A stretch of 64,000 bases of DNA from JARRLC01 sp050290865 (GCA_050290865.1 JBNKIW010000012.1:1-64000); one strand, 5' to 3'. Shown: positions 17,300-25,689, counted from the first letter of the stretch. A program made the numbers and translations. The notes: a model not told the origin generated them from the sequence alone.

Positions 17300-18193
17300 T
17301 TACGCCTTGTAGAACTTCCGCACGGCGCGCAGGGCATTGCTGCCCGACTGCTCCAGGAAGTTCTTGTACGCCATCAGCACGTAATTGTCCTCCGGCAACG
17401 GCGCATATCCCCGGCCCGCGGCGCCCAGCACCGTATCGAACCCCATCGGCACGGCGAGCGTGAGGAACGCGCATTCGAGCGTATGCTTCAGGCTGGAGCC
17501 ATCGGCGGCTTTGGGCGGCATCTGCTGGCCGATATTCGACAGCCCGCCCATCATGTGGATGCCTTTCAGTTCCGGATCGGCGCCGATGAGGCGGATGGCG
17601 TCGAGCGTGGCGCGGTTCAGCCCCGTTGTGTCGGCGATGATGGCGCTGATCGACATGTCGATGAAGATGTCGTCCATCGTCATGCCGTAGTCGTTGACGA
17701 GCCGCAGTGCGCCGCGCCGTGCCGTGGTGTAGATCTCCTCGGCGGTATTGTTGCCCTTGGCGACGCCGTTTTCGACGCGCTCGGAGGCCATCAGGATCAC
17801 CTTGAACGGCCCGAGCGGTTTGTAAAGGTCCATCAGGTCCCAGCGGTGCTCGGTGATGGAATTGACGATCGGCAGCGCGCCGCCCGCCCGCTCGCGGTCA
17901 TAGGTCTTGAGGCAGATGTCCTGCACGGCGGCGCTCGGGAAGTCGAACGACAGCGGCGCCGCCACCACCTCCTGGATGGCGCGGATCACGCGGGCCATGA
18001 ACGGTGCGTCGGTGAGCGCCCGCGCGCCGATATTGACGTTGAGCCAGCGCGCGCCCGCCTCGGTCTGCTTCACCGCCAGCGCCTGGATGCCGGGGATATC
18101 CTCGTTATCGAACAGCGCCCTGGTGCTCTTGAAACCGGGATTGATACGCTCGCCGATGATTTTGATGTCGAAGCCGTTAGCCGTGGTCACCAT
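17300..18193 (-). CDS. Methyl-H4folate:corrinoid methyltransferase (MtrH/AcsE/CmuB-like)
   Basis: Members of this TIM-barrel pterin-binding family move a methyl group between tetrahydrofolate and a corrinoid protein. The 297-residue product starts with the family pattern IIGERINPGFKSTRALFDN, and shows WLNVNIGA, LPIVNSITEH and a conserved late segment HMMGGLSNIGQQMP typical of pterin binding. In this cluster it would be methyltransferase II, passing methyl from the corrinoid protein to H4folate. ATG 18193 was chosen because the reading frame upstream is only a shadow of the neighbouring ASKHA gene. It begins 14 bases after that gene ends. Confidence 0.85.
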   Translation of the reverse strand: MVTTANGFDIKIIGERINPGFKSTRALFDNEDIPGIQALAVKQTEAGARWLNVNIGARALTDAPFMARVIRAIQEVVAAPLSFDFPSAAVQDICLKTYDRERAGGALPIVNSITEHRWDLMDLYKPLGPFKVILMASERVENGVAKGNNTAEEIYTTARRGALRLVNDYGMTMDDIFIDMSISAIIADTTGLNRATLDAIRLIGADPELKGIHMMGGLSNIGQQMPPKAADGSSLKHTLECAFLTLAVPMGFDTVLGAAGRGYAPLPEDNYVLMAYKNFLEQSGSNALRAVRKFYKA

Positions 18194-18207
18194 GTTGTCC
18201 TCTGAAT

Positions 18208-19980
18208 TCAAGCCTTGAAACCGATGTGATGCAGAAAGCGTTTCTGGAACGCGGGCAGTGTCGAAAGCTCGATGTAGCGCGCCTCCGCCGCGATCTGCTG
18301 TGCGCGGCACCGGGCGGCCTTGGATGCGAGCATCATCCGCACGCCCGCGCCCGCCGCGTTGCCCACCTGCTCGAAGCGGGCCGGTGGCAGATCGGGCAGA
18401 AGGCCGATGGCCACGCCGCTGGCGATGTCGATATAGGCGCCAAACGCCCCCGCCACGATGAACCGCTCGATGGCGCTTTCCTCGATGCCCGCCTCGCGGA
18501 TGAGCATCTCGGTGCCGGTGCGGATCGCGGCCTTGGCGAGTTGCACGGCGCGGATGTCGTCCTGTGTGAAAGCCACATTCGGCGCAAGCATCGCCTGCCG
18601 CTTGCCGTCGGCGACGGCAATATCGGGATGATCGCCGGTCAGCCGCCCGCCCGGGTTGATCAGTCCGGCCTTGAGCAGCGTTGCCAGCGTGTCCAGCACG
18701 CCCGAACCGCACAGGCCGATGGCCTCCTTGCCGCCGATGGTCGCGACGCGGATACGCCCATCCTCCAGCAAAACGCGCTCGATGGCGCCGTCGGCGGCGC
18801 GCATCCCGCAGGAGATATGCCCGCCTTCGAGCGCAGGGCCCGAGGGACAAGACGCCGACATCATCTGTCCACGATGAACGAGCGAAATCTCGGTGTTCGT
18901 GCCGATATCCATGACCAGCGCCGTTTCCGCGCCGCGCCAGCGTGCCTCGGTGGCCAGCAGCGCCGTAACATGATCGCTGCCGACGAAGCCGCCGATGCCC
19001 GGTGCCGCATGCACGCAAGCGCCCGGCGCCGCTGTCAGGCCAGCATCGCGCGCCTTGACGTCCTGGCAATCGCGCACGGCCCCCACGAAAGGCGCACGGC
19101 CGAGCTGGCGCACCGGCAGCCCCAGCAGGAGATGCTGCATGGCGGTATTGCCGCAAACCGCGATATCGGCAATGTCGTGAGAGCCGGCGCCGATAGCGTG
19201 GCAGAGATCGTGTGCCAGCGCGTTGATGGTGGTCACGGCAGCGCCGCGCAGTTCTTCGGCGGTCTCGGGCGAACGGATCGCGGCGTTGATGCGGCTGATC
19301 AGGTCGGCGCCCCAGGCAACCTGCGGGTTCTCGATGCCGAGATGGGCGAGCCGCGCGCCTGTTTCCAAATCGATGAGGAAGGCGGCGGCGTTGGTCGTCC
19401 CGAGGTCGACGGCAAGGCCGAGCGTGCGGGTTCCCGGTGCGGCGAAGCCCGTCACCTCCGCCCCGCGCACGAGCACGCGCGCCGACCAGCGATTGTCGCG
19501 CAGGACGGCGGGCAATTCGCGCAAGGCTGCGAGATCCACGCGCGTCGTCGTCGGCGCCACCGGCAGCGCGCGGAGCACGCGGTCGAAATCGGACGCGGTG
19601 TCGGTCAGTGCCGCCTCCGGAACGGTGACGTCGAAGCCGATCACGGCGGCGTCGAGCGGCAGCACCTCCGCCTCCCCGCTCTGCTCGACCTCGGCGCGCA
19701 CGACGGGCGCCAGCGAGCGCGGTGCAATCTCGATGGAGCAGTCGGCGTCCGGCGTCACCTGGCAGGCGCGCACCCATTTCCTGCTGTCCGCCGCGCTGTC
19801 ATGATGAACGCGGACCGTGCACGACCCGCAGGTTCCCCGTCCGCCGCAGGCGCCGACGATGCGCACCCCGTGTTTGCGTGCGGCATGGAAGATGGACTGA
19901 GCGCCGTCCGAGACGATTTCGCGCTCAAGCTGGGGGAAGGTGAGTTTGACGGGCACCCTCGGTCTCCACATCTCATTCAT
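18208..19980 (-). CDS. RACo-like ASKHA reductive activator of corrinoid proteins
   Basis: RACo/RamA proteins use ATP to reduce corrinoid proteins accidentally oxidised to Co(II). The 590-residue product has an N-terminal [2Fe-2S] ferredoxin domain with Cys45, Cys51, Cys54 and Cys73 (C-x5-C-x2-C), a linker, and a C-terminal ASKHA ATPase domain (DUF4445) with GLAVDLGTTNAAAFLIDLET near residue 207, MDIGTNTEISL and IGLCGSGVLDTLATLL. It lies between the corrinoid-related genes and methyltransferase II, which is the usual place for such an activator in acetogenic demethylase operons. The fold assignment is secure; the partner is inferred from context. Confidence 0.9.
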   Translation of the reverse strand: MNEMWRPRVPVKLTFPQLEREIVSDGAQSIFHAARKHGVRIVGACGGRGTCGSCTVRVHHDSAADSRKWVRACQVTPDADCSIEIAPRSLAPVVRAEVEQSGEAEVLPLDAAVIGFDVTVPEAALTDTASDFDRVLRALPVAPTTTRVDLAALRELPAVLRDNRWSARVLVRGAEVTGFAAPGTRTLGLAVDLGTTNAAAFLIDLETGARLAHLGIENPQVAWGADLISRINAAIRSPETAEELRGAAVTTINALAHDLCHAIGAGSHDIADIAVCGNTAMQHLLLGLPVRQLGRAPFVGAVRDCQDVKARDAGLTAAPGACVHAAPGIGGFVGSDHVTALLATEARWRGAETALVMDIGTNTEISLVHRGQMMSASCPSGPALEGGHISCGMRAADGAIERVLLEDGRIRVATIGGKEAIGLCGSGVLDTLATLLKAGLINPGGRLTGDHPDIAVADGKRQAMLAPNVAFTQDDIRAVQLAKAAIRTGTEMLIREAGIEESAIERFIVAGAFGAYIDIASGVAIGLLPDLPPARFEQVGNAAGAGVRMMLASKAARCRAQQIAAEARYIELSTLPAFQKRFLHHIGFKA

Positions 19981-20134
19981 CAGGTTTCATCCCTTTGTTC
20001 GGCCTGATGCCCATCCCTCCGTCCCGGCCGCAGTTTATTCTGGCATCGGCGCATCCGCGCCGATGTGTTTGCCCGCTTAGCCGCGGGCCCCGGGTACCTT
20101 GCGGCGAGAGGGCCCGCCGCCAGGTGGAGGGCCA

Positions 20135-20851
20135 TCACAACGCCGGTTCCCGATCCCGCGCCACCAGCTTGCATTTCGCCCGGCTCGGACAGCGGTCGCA
20201 GCGCGACCAGCGCGCGGGCGGCAGATCGACGCCGACGCCGTAAATCACCGACATCGACTTCACCGGCGACAGCATCGCTAGCCGGGTCATGCCGATGCCG
20301 ATGGCGTCGCCCCGCGCCAGCCGCAGCACCGCGCCTTGCGCTTCGAGATCGAGCCCCGGATCGCCCGCCCGCAATTCGCCTGCCATGGTCAACCCGCGCC
20401 GTTTCACCTCGCCGAGCAAACCGTCCTGGACCCGGCGCGACGCGGCGGAGAGCAGTTCGTTGCCCAGCGTGTCGAGCGCGAGAGCCACCGAGGCGCGCCT
20501 TTCCGCGAACAGGGACCTGACGCGTGCCTCCAGCTTCCCCCCGATGGTGCAGGCGCCCGCCGCCAGCGCCGTCAACCGGCCCGAAGCGGGGATGAGCCAG
20601 GGAGCCGGGATCGTCTCGCCGCCGCAATGGAGGACGCCCTGCCGCACTGCGTCCAGCTCCACGATCCGCCACACATACGCTGTCGCTACCAGCCTTTCGC
20701 CCTCGACCAGTCTCAGCGCCTCGGCACGCGCCCGCACGGCCGCCCGCGTCGGCCCGGACGGCCCCTCGGCCATCGCCACCTCGCGCAACAGCTTCTGCAG
20801 CCCTACCGTTCCGCTAGCTGAGGACGGTCTGGCCGCCGGAACACCGCGCAT
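20135..20851 (-). CDS. MetH-activation-domain-like protein
   Basis: The 238-residue product resembles the free-standing versions of the methionine synthase reactivation domain: a region with ACTIGGKLEARVRSLF, a VALALDTLGNEL helix, QGAVLRLARGDAIGIGMTRLAML and the PVKSMSVIYGVGVDL core. It ends in a three-cysteine motif (CDRCPSRAKC) that could bind iron-sulfur. Such proteins accompany corrinoid methyltransferases, but their role beside RACo is not well defined. The start at 20851 is the first ATG after the preceding gene ends; a second start 26 residues in (MAEGPSG) is possible. Confidence 0.6.
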   Translation of the reverse strand: MRGVPAARPSSASGTVGLQKLLREVAMAEGPSGPTRAAVRARAEALRLVEGERLVATAYVWRIVELDAVRQGVLHCGGETIPAPWLIPASGRLTALAAGACTIGGKLEARVRSLFAERRASVALALDTLGNELLSAASRRVQDGLLGEVKRRGLTMAGELRAGDPGLDLEAQGAVLRLARGDAIGIGMTRLAMLSPVKSMSVIYGVGVDLPPARWSRCDRCPSRAKCKLVARDREPAL

Positions 20852-20865
20852 CGCGTACCACTCCC

Positions 20866-22161
20866 TCAGCCCGCGTATTTCTGCGCCGCGGCGAACATCG
20901 CCCGCACGTTCTCCACCGGCGTCTCGTCGGGGATGCCGAAGGCGCAGTCCAGCAGCAGCTTGCCGCCCTTGTTGAACACGTTTTCCACCAGATGGCGGAC
21001 GGCAGCGTCCACGTCCTCGGGCTTGCCCGTGGTCATCATCGACGGCGAAAGATTGCCGCGCAGCGCGACGACATCGCCCAGCACCTCGTGCGCCTTCACC
21101 ATGTCGGTACGCTCGAACCAGTAGATCGCCTTGCCGGCGGGGATATCCTTGATCACTTCGAGCCGTTTGGTGCAGTCCGCCTCCCACAGCGGCATCGGGA
21201 TCAGCCCGGCGTCGATCATGTCCACCATCATCTGGCGGAAGGGCGGCCAGTAGAACTCCTTGAACTGCTTGTCCGACATGAAGGCGTCCGGCGCCCAGTG
21301 AATGGGGATCATCACCACCGGGTGGCCCATGGCCTTGGCGTTGTCGATGGTCATCTTGGTGAGCCAGACGCGCGCCTTGTCCAGAAGGGCCAGCAGCTTG
21401 TCCTTGTTGCGGAAAAGGTCGGTCATCATCGAGCGGGCGCCGCGGAAATAGTCGGCGACCATGTCGTAAGGCGACACCGAAATACCACCCGCCTCGCGGG
21501 GATAGCCCAGCTCGGTCAGGCGCTTGCCGAAGGCGGCGTTGTGCCCGGCCATGACGTCGATTTCAGCGGCGGCCTTGAACAGGTTCTCGAATGCCTGGCG
21601 AACCGAGGGCTTATTGAAGGCGCGCAAGCCCGCCACCAGCCGGAAATAGTGATGCCCCGGCAGCGAGGGGAGGTCCGCCAGTCCCTCCAGCGCACCCGCC
21701 ACGCGCGGCAGATATTTGCGGAAGTAGAAGTCCGTCGGATCGCTCAGGATCTCGTCATACTCGTTCTTCAGCATGTATTCGCGGTCGAGATACTGGTAGG
21801 GCTGATAGTCGCCCACACCGTGGCCCGGCCATTGCAGCGGCTTGTAGTCGAGCAACTCCAGCGACGGCCCGTAGATCACGCCCGCAACCATCGCGCCCGA
21901 CACCACGTCCGGCTCGAATTCGAGCACGGCCTTTTCGCCCAGCGCCTTCGTGATCTCGTACTCGTACATGAGCTGCTTGCACGAGATGCCGCCATATTTC
22001 GCCATCCAGAAGGTGGCGTAAAAGGCGACGGGCATACGGTCCGGCGTACGCAGTTCCACAAGGTCGATGAAGCGCTTCCAGCGGGCGTCGAACGCGGCCT
22101 TGGCCTCGGGCTGTTCGGGCACAAGAGACAAGGGGAGGAAGGAGGATTGCGTCTCGCTCAT
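20866..22161 (-). CDS. UroD-family corrinoid methyltransferase (methyltransferase I)
   Basis: The uroporphyrinogen decarboxylase-like family includes MtaA, MtbA and CmuA, which transfer methyl groups to or from corrinoids. This 431-residue protein starts MSETQSSFLPLSL, has an extended N-terminal half with MAKYGGISCKQLMYEYE, and a C-terminal barrel end with LLLDCAFGIPDETPVENVRA, matching the family's Gly-Ile-Pro-x-x-Thr-Pro ending. Cys330 (in WEADC) and Cys406 have the spacing of family zinc ligands, but the usual His-x-Cys is replaced by an acidic Glu/Asp-x-Cys. It overlaps the corrinoid-protein gene by four bases. The methyl donor is unknown. Confidence 0.8.
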   Translation of the reverse strand: MSETQSSFLPLSLVPEQPEAKAAFDARWKRFIDLVELRTPDRMPVAFYATFWMAKYGGISCKQLMYEYEITKALGEKAVLEFEPDVVSGAMVAGVIYGPSLELLDYKPLQWPGHGVGDYQPYQYLDREYMLKNEYDEILSDPTDFYFRKYLPRVAGALEGLADLPSLPGHHYFRLVAGLRAFNKPSVRQAFENLFKAAAEIDVMAGHNAAFGKRLTELGYPREAGGISVSPYDMVADYFRGARSMMTDLFRNKDKLLALLDKARVWLTKMTIDNAKAMGHPVVMIPIHWAPDAFMSDKQFKEFYWPPFRQMMVDMIDAGLIPMPLWEADCTKRLEVIKDIPAGKAIYWFERTDMVKAHEVLGDVVALRGNLSPSMMTTGKPEDVDAAVRHLVENVFNKGGKLLLDCAFGIPDETPVENVRAMFAAAQKYAG

Positions 22162-22820
22162 GCCGCCGCTCCCATCCAGTTTTTGCACAGAGCGACCGCC
22201 TCGACCGCGTTCACACCGAACGCGTCGGCGCCAGTGTAGTTCCGCACCGTGTCGTCGATCTGGCCGCCGCCGATCATGATCTTGAATTTCTGCCGCATTC
22301 CCTCGTTCTCGAAAGCCTCGATCGTCTCCTTCATGGAGTCGAAGGCCAGCGTCAGGAAGCCGGACAGCCCCACCACATCCGGCTGATAGGCGTTGATTTC
22401 GTCGATGAAGGTCTTCACCGGCACATCCACGCCGATATCCTTCACCTCGAAGCCGTTGATATCGAGCATGAAGCTGACGATGTTCTTGCCGATGTCGTGC
22501 AGGTCGCCGTGGACGGTGCCGATCAGCACCTTGCCGAGTTTCTTCGCCTCCTCGCCCGGCGCGGTCTTGATCATCGGCTTGGCGATGGCGCCGATATTCT
22601 CCAGCATCTCGCCTGCGAGCACGAGTTCGGGAAGGAAATACTCGCCTTCCTCGAAGCGCTTGCCGACGATGTCCATGCCCGCGCGGCATAATTCCAGCAC
22701 GCGCAGCGGATTGGCGCCCTCCTCAAGCAGCATGCGCTTGGCGAGATCGACGGCCTCGTCCTCCTGCATGTCGGCCAGCCATTCCACAAGCTGCTTTTCC
22801 TGATCGGTCATGTCACTCAT
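22158..22820 (-). CDS. Corrinoid (B12-binding) methyl-carrier protein
   Basis: The 220-residue product is a stand-alone corrinoid protein of the MtaC/MtvC/MetH-module type: a helical cap domain (about 1-90, with EEGANPLRVLELCRAGMD and EGEYFLPELVLAGEML), then a Rossmann-like cobalamin-binding domain with the signature Asp106-x-His108-x-x-Gly111, VVGLSGFLTLAF and MIGGGQIDD. His108 should be the lower axial ligand to cobalt. Its stop overlaps the start of the UroD-family methyltransferase by four bases, so the two are probably made in stoichiometric amounts as one methyltransferase system. Confidence 0.93.
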   Translation of the reverse strand: MSDMTDQEKQLVEWLADMQEDEAVDLAKRMLLEEGANPLRVLELCRAGMDIVGKRFEEGEYFLPELVLAGEMLENIGAIAKPMIKTAPGEEAKKLGKVLIGTVHGDLHDIGKNIVSFMLDINGFEVKDIGVDVPVKTFIDEINAYQPDVVGLSGFLTLAFDSMKETIEAFENEGMRQKFKIMIGGGQIDDTVRNYTGADAFGVNAVEAVALCKNWMGAAA

Positions 22821-22867
22821 GCGCTACTCCCTGACAACGTACCCTTTTCGATAATGCCGCCGCGCCT

Positions 22868-24283
22868 TCACGCCGCGCTTTCATCCTCTTGCCGCCTCAC
22901 GCCCGATTCCACGATCGCCTCGGCAAGCGTGCGCTCGTTTTTGTGTCCCATCACGTGCACGCCGACGACGCCCTCCATGTCGCGGAGGGCGCGGATGGTC
23001 TCGACGAGCACGGTCCGTCCTTCCGCTTTCTGGTCCGCCACCCGGCCGATGCGCTCCAGGACGCTGGCGGGGACATGAACGCCCGGCACATGCTCCGCCA
23101 TCCAGCGCAATGCCTTGGCCGAACTCAGCGTGCCGACGCCGACGATGATTTTTGCGCGCCGGTGCAGTTCGCGGCGGCGTACCTCGCGCATGAAATCGTC
23201 CATCAGCTTGAGATCGAAGCAGAACTGCGTCTGGATGAACTGCGCGCCCGCCTCGATCTTCTGCTCAAGGTTGACGATGCGGTCCGTGAAAGGCGCGACG
23301 AACGGATTGGCGGTCGCGCCGAGGAACAGGTCGGGCGCCACGTCGAGCTTGCGGCCCGAGGCGAACTGTCCATGGTCGCGCATGCCCCGCGCGACGTGCA
23401 ACAGCGAAACGGCGTCGAGATCGAAGACGCGCTTCGCCTGCGGGTGGTCACCCTGGCTGACGTCATCGCCCGTGAGGCACAGGAAATTGCGAATGCCGAG
23501 CGCGGCTGCGCCGAGAATGTCGCCCTGCACGGCGATGCGGTTGCGGTCGCGGCAGCCGATCTGGCAAACAGCGGTATGGCCATGCGCGGTCAGTACGGCG
23601 GCCGCGGCGGCCGAGGACATGTGGCAGTTGCCGCCCGCACCGTCGGTGATGTTGATGGCGTCCACGAGCGGCGCAAACAGCCCCGCGCGCTCCAGGAGAA
23701 GGTGCGGATCGGGCGAGTCCGGCGGCGCGATTTCGGCGGTTACGAGGAAACGGCCGGATTCGCAGGCCTGCTCGAAGGAGTATTTTTCCCCGGCGTGGCG
23801 CGGCGCCGGGTCGGTCTCCGGCAGAACCGCAACATTGTGCACCTTGCCGGCGATCACCTGCATCCAGGTCGAGGAGTCCCGCTGGCGCTGGTCGATCGGC
23901 TCCAGCATCTGCCCAGCGGCCGGAACGCGGCTGTTGGTGCGCTTCCGCCCCTCCGTGGCTTCCACCCAGACGCAGCGCATGGCGGGCTCGACCTCGCACA
24001 TGCCGCCGGGCCGCACGCCGCCGCAGGGGCCGTTGCGGACGGATTTCGGACAATTCATGGGACAGGCCATGCCGGTGAGCGACAGCGCGCAATGCCCGCA
24101 CATCTGACAATCGAAGAAAAGGCTCTTGGCGGCGCGTTCCACGGGCTTCACCAGCCGTTCCACGCGCGAGGCGCCGATGACGCTGACGGGACGTGCGAGA
24201 AGGGGCGCGACCCAGGCGCAGGCGTCATAGACGCGCTTCAAGCCGCGCGCGTGCCGGACGCTCCAATGACGCAACACCTCCAT
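22868..24283 (-). CDS. metF: MetV-MetF fusion methylene-H4folate reductase
   Basis: MetF interconverts methylene- and methyl-tetrahydrofolate. This 471-residue protein carries, at its N-terminus, a Cys-rich domain of the MTHFR_C/MetV type with eight cysteines at residues 59, 62, 65, 74, 78, 87, 96 and 104 (CQMCGHC, CPMNCPK, NGPCGG). The MetF barrel follows from about residue 170 (FLVTAEIAPPDSPDP, NITDGAGG, IQTQFCFDL). In acetogens MetV is a separate subunit beside MetF, so this is a natural fusion. Start 24283 (MEVLRHWSV) is chosen over an earlier in-frame ATG at 24349, which lies in the operator. It is the first gene of the corrinoid cluster. Confidence 0.85.
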   Translation of the reverse strand: MEVLRHWSVRHARGLKRVYDACAWVAPLLARPVSVIGASRVERLVKPVERAAKSLFFDCQMCGHCALSLTGMACPMNCPKSVRNGPCGGVRPGGMCEVEPAMRCVWVEATEGRKRTNSRVPAAGQMLEPIDQRQRDSSTWMQVIAGKVHNVAVLPETDPAPRHAGEKYSFEQACESGRFLVTAEIAPPDSPDPHLLLERAGLFAPLVDAINITDGAGGNCHMSSAAAAAVLTAHGHTAVCQIGCRDRNRIAVQGDILGAAALGIRNFLCLTGDDVSQGDHPQAKRVFDLDAVSLLHVARGMRDHGQFASGRKLDVAPDLFLGATANPFVAPFTDRIVNLEQKIEAGAQFIQTQFCFDLKLMDDFMREVRRRELHRRAKIIVGVGTLSSAKALRWMAEHVPGVHVPASVLERIGRVADQKAEGRTVLVETIRALRDMEGVVGVHVMGHKNERTLAEAIVESGVRRQEDESAA

Positions 24284-24351
24284 AGCAGGTTCCCAACCCT
24301 GGTGCTTCCCGCCCCTTGCGGAAATTCTTGCGTTTCCATGCCGGGGCACGT

Positions 24352-24367
24352 TGTTGTGATGTCAACA
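24352..24367. promoter_or_regulatory. Imperfect operator half-copy
   Basis: TGTTGTGATGTCAACA is a degraded second copy of the nearby perfect 16-bp palindrome, centred 28 bases from it. The spacing suggests two regulator dimers on nearby faces of the DNA in the divergent promoter. Confidence 0.5.
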
Positions 24368-24379
24368 TTAAGGGTGAAA

Positions 24380-24395
24380 TGTTGACATGTCAACA
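24380..24395. promoter_or_regulatory. Perfect 16-bp palindromic operator in divergent promoter
   Basis: TGTTGACATGTCAACA is a perfect palindrome of the size and type bound by MarR-family dimers. It lies between the MetV-MetF gene (minus) and the amidohydrolase-MarR pair (plus). The MarR protein encoded downstream is the obvious candidate ligand. Confidence 0.7.
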
Positions 24396-24446
24396 ATGCG
24401 TCATATAATGCAGGAGAATTGACGGGGACCGCGGAGGAAACAGTCC

Positions 24447-25643
24447 ATGTCAGAGTTGCGCGTCCTGGCCCGTACCATGTTCGATGGCGAAGCGGTGCGT
24501 TCCGACGGGCCCTATCTTATCACGGCGGAGCGTGGCGTCATTCAAACCGTGGAAGCGCTCCCAGACGGCGTCACCGCCGTTGCCGATATCCGCGCCGATT
24601 TCATCATGCCCGGCCTCGTGGAGGCGCACGCTCACATTTTTCTCGACGGCTCCCTGCTTGAGAACGACGAACGCGCAGCATATCTCAGAGCCTATTTTCG
24701 GCACATGACGAAGACGGCGCGTTCCAATGTAGAAAAGTGCGCGAAGGCCGGTGTGACACTCGTGCGCGACGCCGGAGACCGCTACGGCGTCAATCACGCC
24801 ATCCGCGACTGGCTGGAGGGCAATCCGACGGTGCCGGTGAGACTGCGCTCGCCGGGCTTGGCCCTCAAGCGCCCGAAACGCTACGGCGCCTTCATGGGCC
24901 GCGACGTCGATCAGGCTTCGGAAATACCGCAGGTCGTGGACGAACTCGCCGGTACGAGTGACGACATCAAGATCCTGCTGACCGGGATCATCGATTTCAA
25001 GGCCGGCGAGGTGAAGGGCGCGCCGCAGTTCGACGCGGAGGAGTTGCGTCTCATCGTCACGGAGGCGCACGCCCGTGACCGCAAGACATTTGCGCATTGC
25101 AGCGGCCTGGCCGGGCTCGAAGCGGCGGTCGAGGCCGGTGTGGATTCCATCGAACACGGTTTCTTCGTGACCCGCGACATCCTTGCACGCATGGCGGAGA
25201 AAGGGATCGCGTGGGTCCCGACTTTCTCGCCGGTGCATTTTCAGTGGCTCCTGCCGAAATTCGTGGGCTGGGACGAGTATACTGTCGATAACCTGCGCCG
25301 CATCCTCGACAGCCACGCCGAGCATGTCGCAATTGCGCATGAACTGGGCGTCGAACTCGTGGCGGGGTCCGATGCCGGGAGCCAGGGCGTGGATCACGGC
25401 ACGGCGCTGGTCGACGAACTGTTCCACTTCCTCGACGCCGGGCTGCCGATGGAGGCCGTGCTTGCGTCGGCGACGTCCCGGCCGCGGCGGTTGTGGGGCG
25501 CCCCCAGCGCCAATATCGCGGCGGGCAACCAGCTCGACCTGATCGTGCTGGAAGGGGTGCCCTTCGACGACCGTGAGGCCTTGCGCCGCGTGCGGCATAC
25601 AATCAAGGGCGAAGCCTGGCGCGAGATGCCGGTTGCCGCCTGA
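24447..25643 (+). CDS. Amidohydrolase, imidazolonepropionase-like
   Basis: This is a 398-residue metal-dependent hydrolase of the amidohydrolase superfamily. Visible metal-site elements are His-Ala-His in VEAHAHIFLDG (about residues 58-68), the histidine in FAHCSG, SIEHGFF, and the aspartate in VAGSDAGSQGVDHGT. A small N-terminal beta-sandwich half (VLARTMFDGEAVR) pairs with the C-terminal LIVLEGVPF end, as in cytosolic family members. The specific substrate is unknown. It is transcribed away from the corrinoid cluster and 46 bases ahead of a MarR gene, so it may process the methyl donor or its product. A GGAGGA site precedes ATG 24447. Confidence 0.8.
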   Translation: MSELRVLARTMFDGEAVRSDGPYLITAERGVIQTVEALPDGVTAVADIRADFIMPGLVEAHAHIFLDGSLLENDERAAYLRAYFRHMTKTARSNVEKCAKAGVTLVRDAGDRYGVNHAIRDWLEGNPTVPVRLRSPGLALKRPKRYGAFMGRDVDQASEIPQVVDELAGTSDDIKILLTGIIDFKAGEVKGAPQFDAEELRLIVTEAHARDRKTFAHCSGLAGLEAAVEAGVDSIEHGFFVTRDILARMAEKGIAWVPTFSPVHFQWLLPKFVGWDEYTVDNLRRILDSHAEHVAIAHELGVELVAGSDAGSQGVDHGTALVDELFHFLDAGLPMEAVLASATSRPRRLWGAPSANIAAGNQLDLIVLEGVPFDDREALRRVRHTIKGEAWREMPVAA

Positions 25644-25689
25644 ATTCGCCCCTATGCTGGCCGGCAGCGGGGTTCGACAGGGATGACTG

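Noticed and set aside
17300..19777. 825-codon frame covering the ASKHA gene
   Set aside because: Only its last 297 codons (from 18193) are the methyltransferase; the rest is a shadow of the RACo-like gene in another frame.
24352..24395. Transposon or attachment site at the palindrome
   Set aside because: No integrase, target duplication or element end is visible nearby; position between divergent genes fits an operator.
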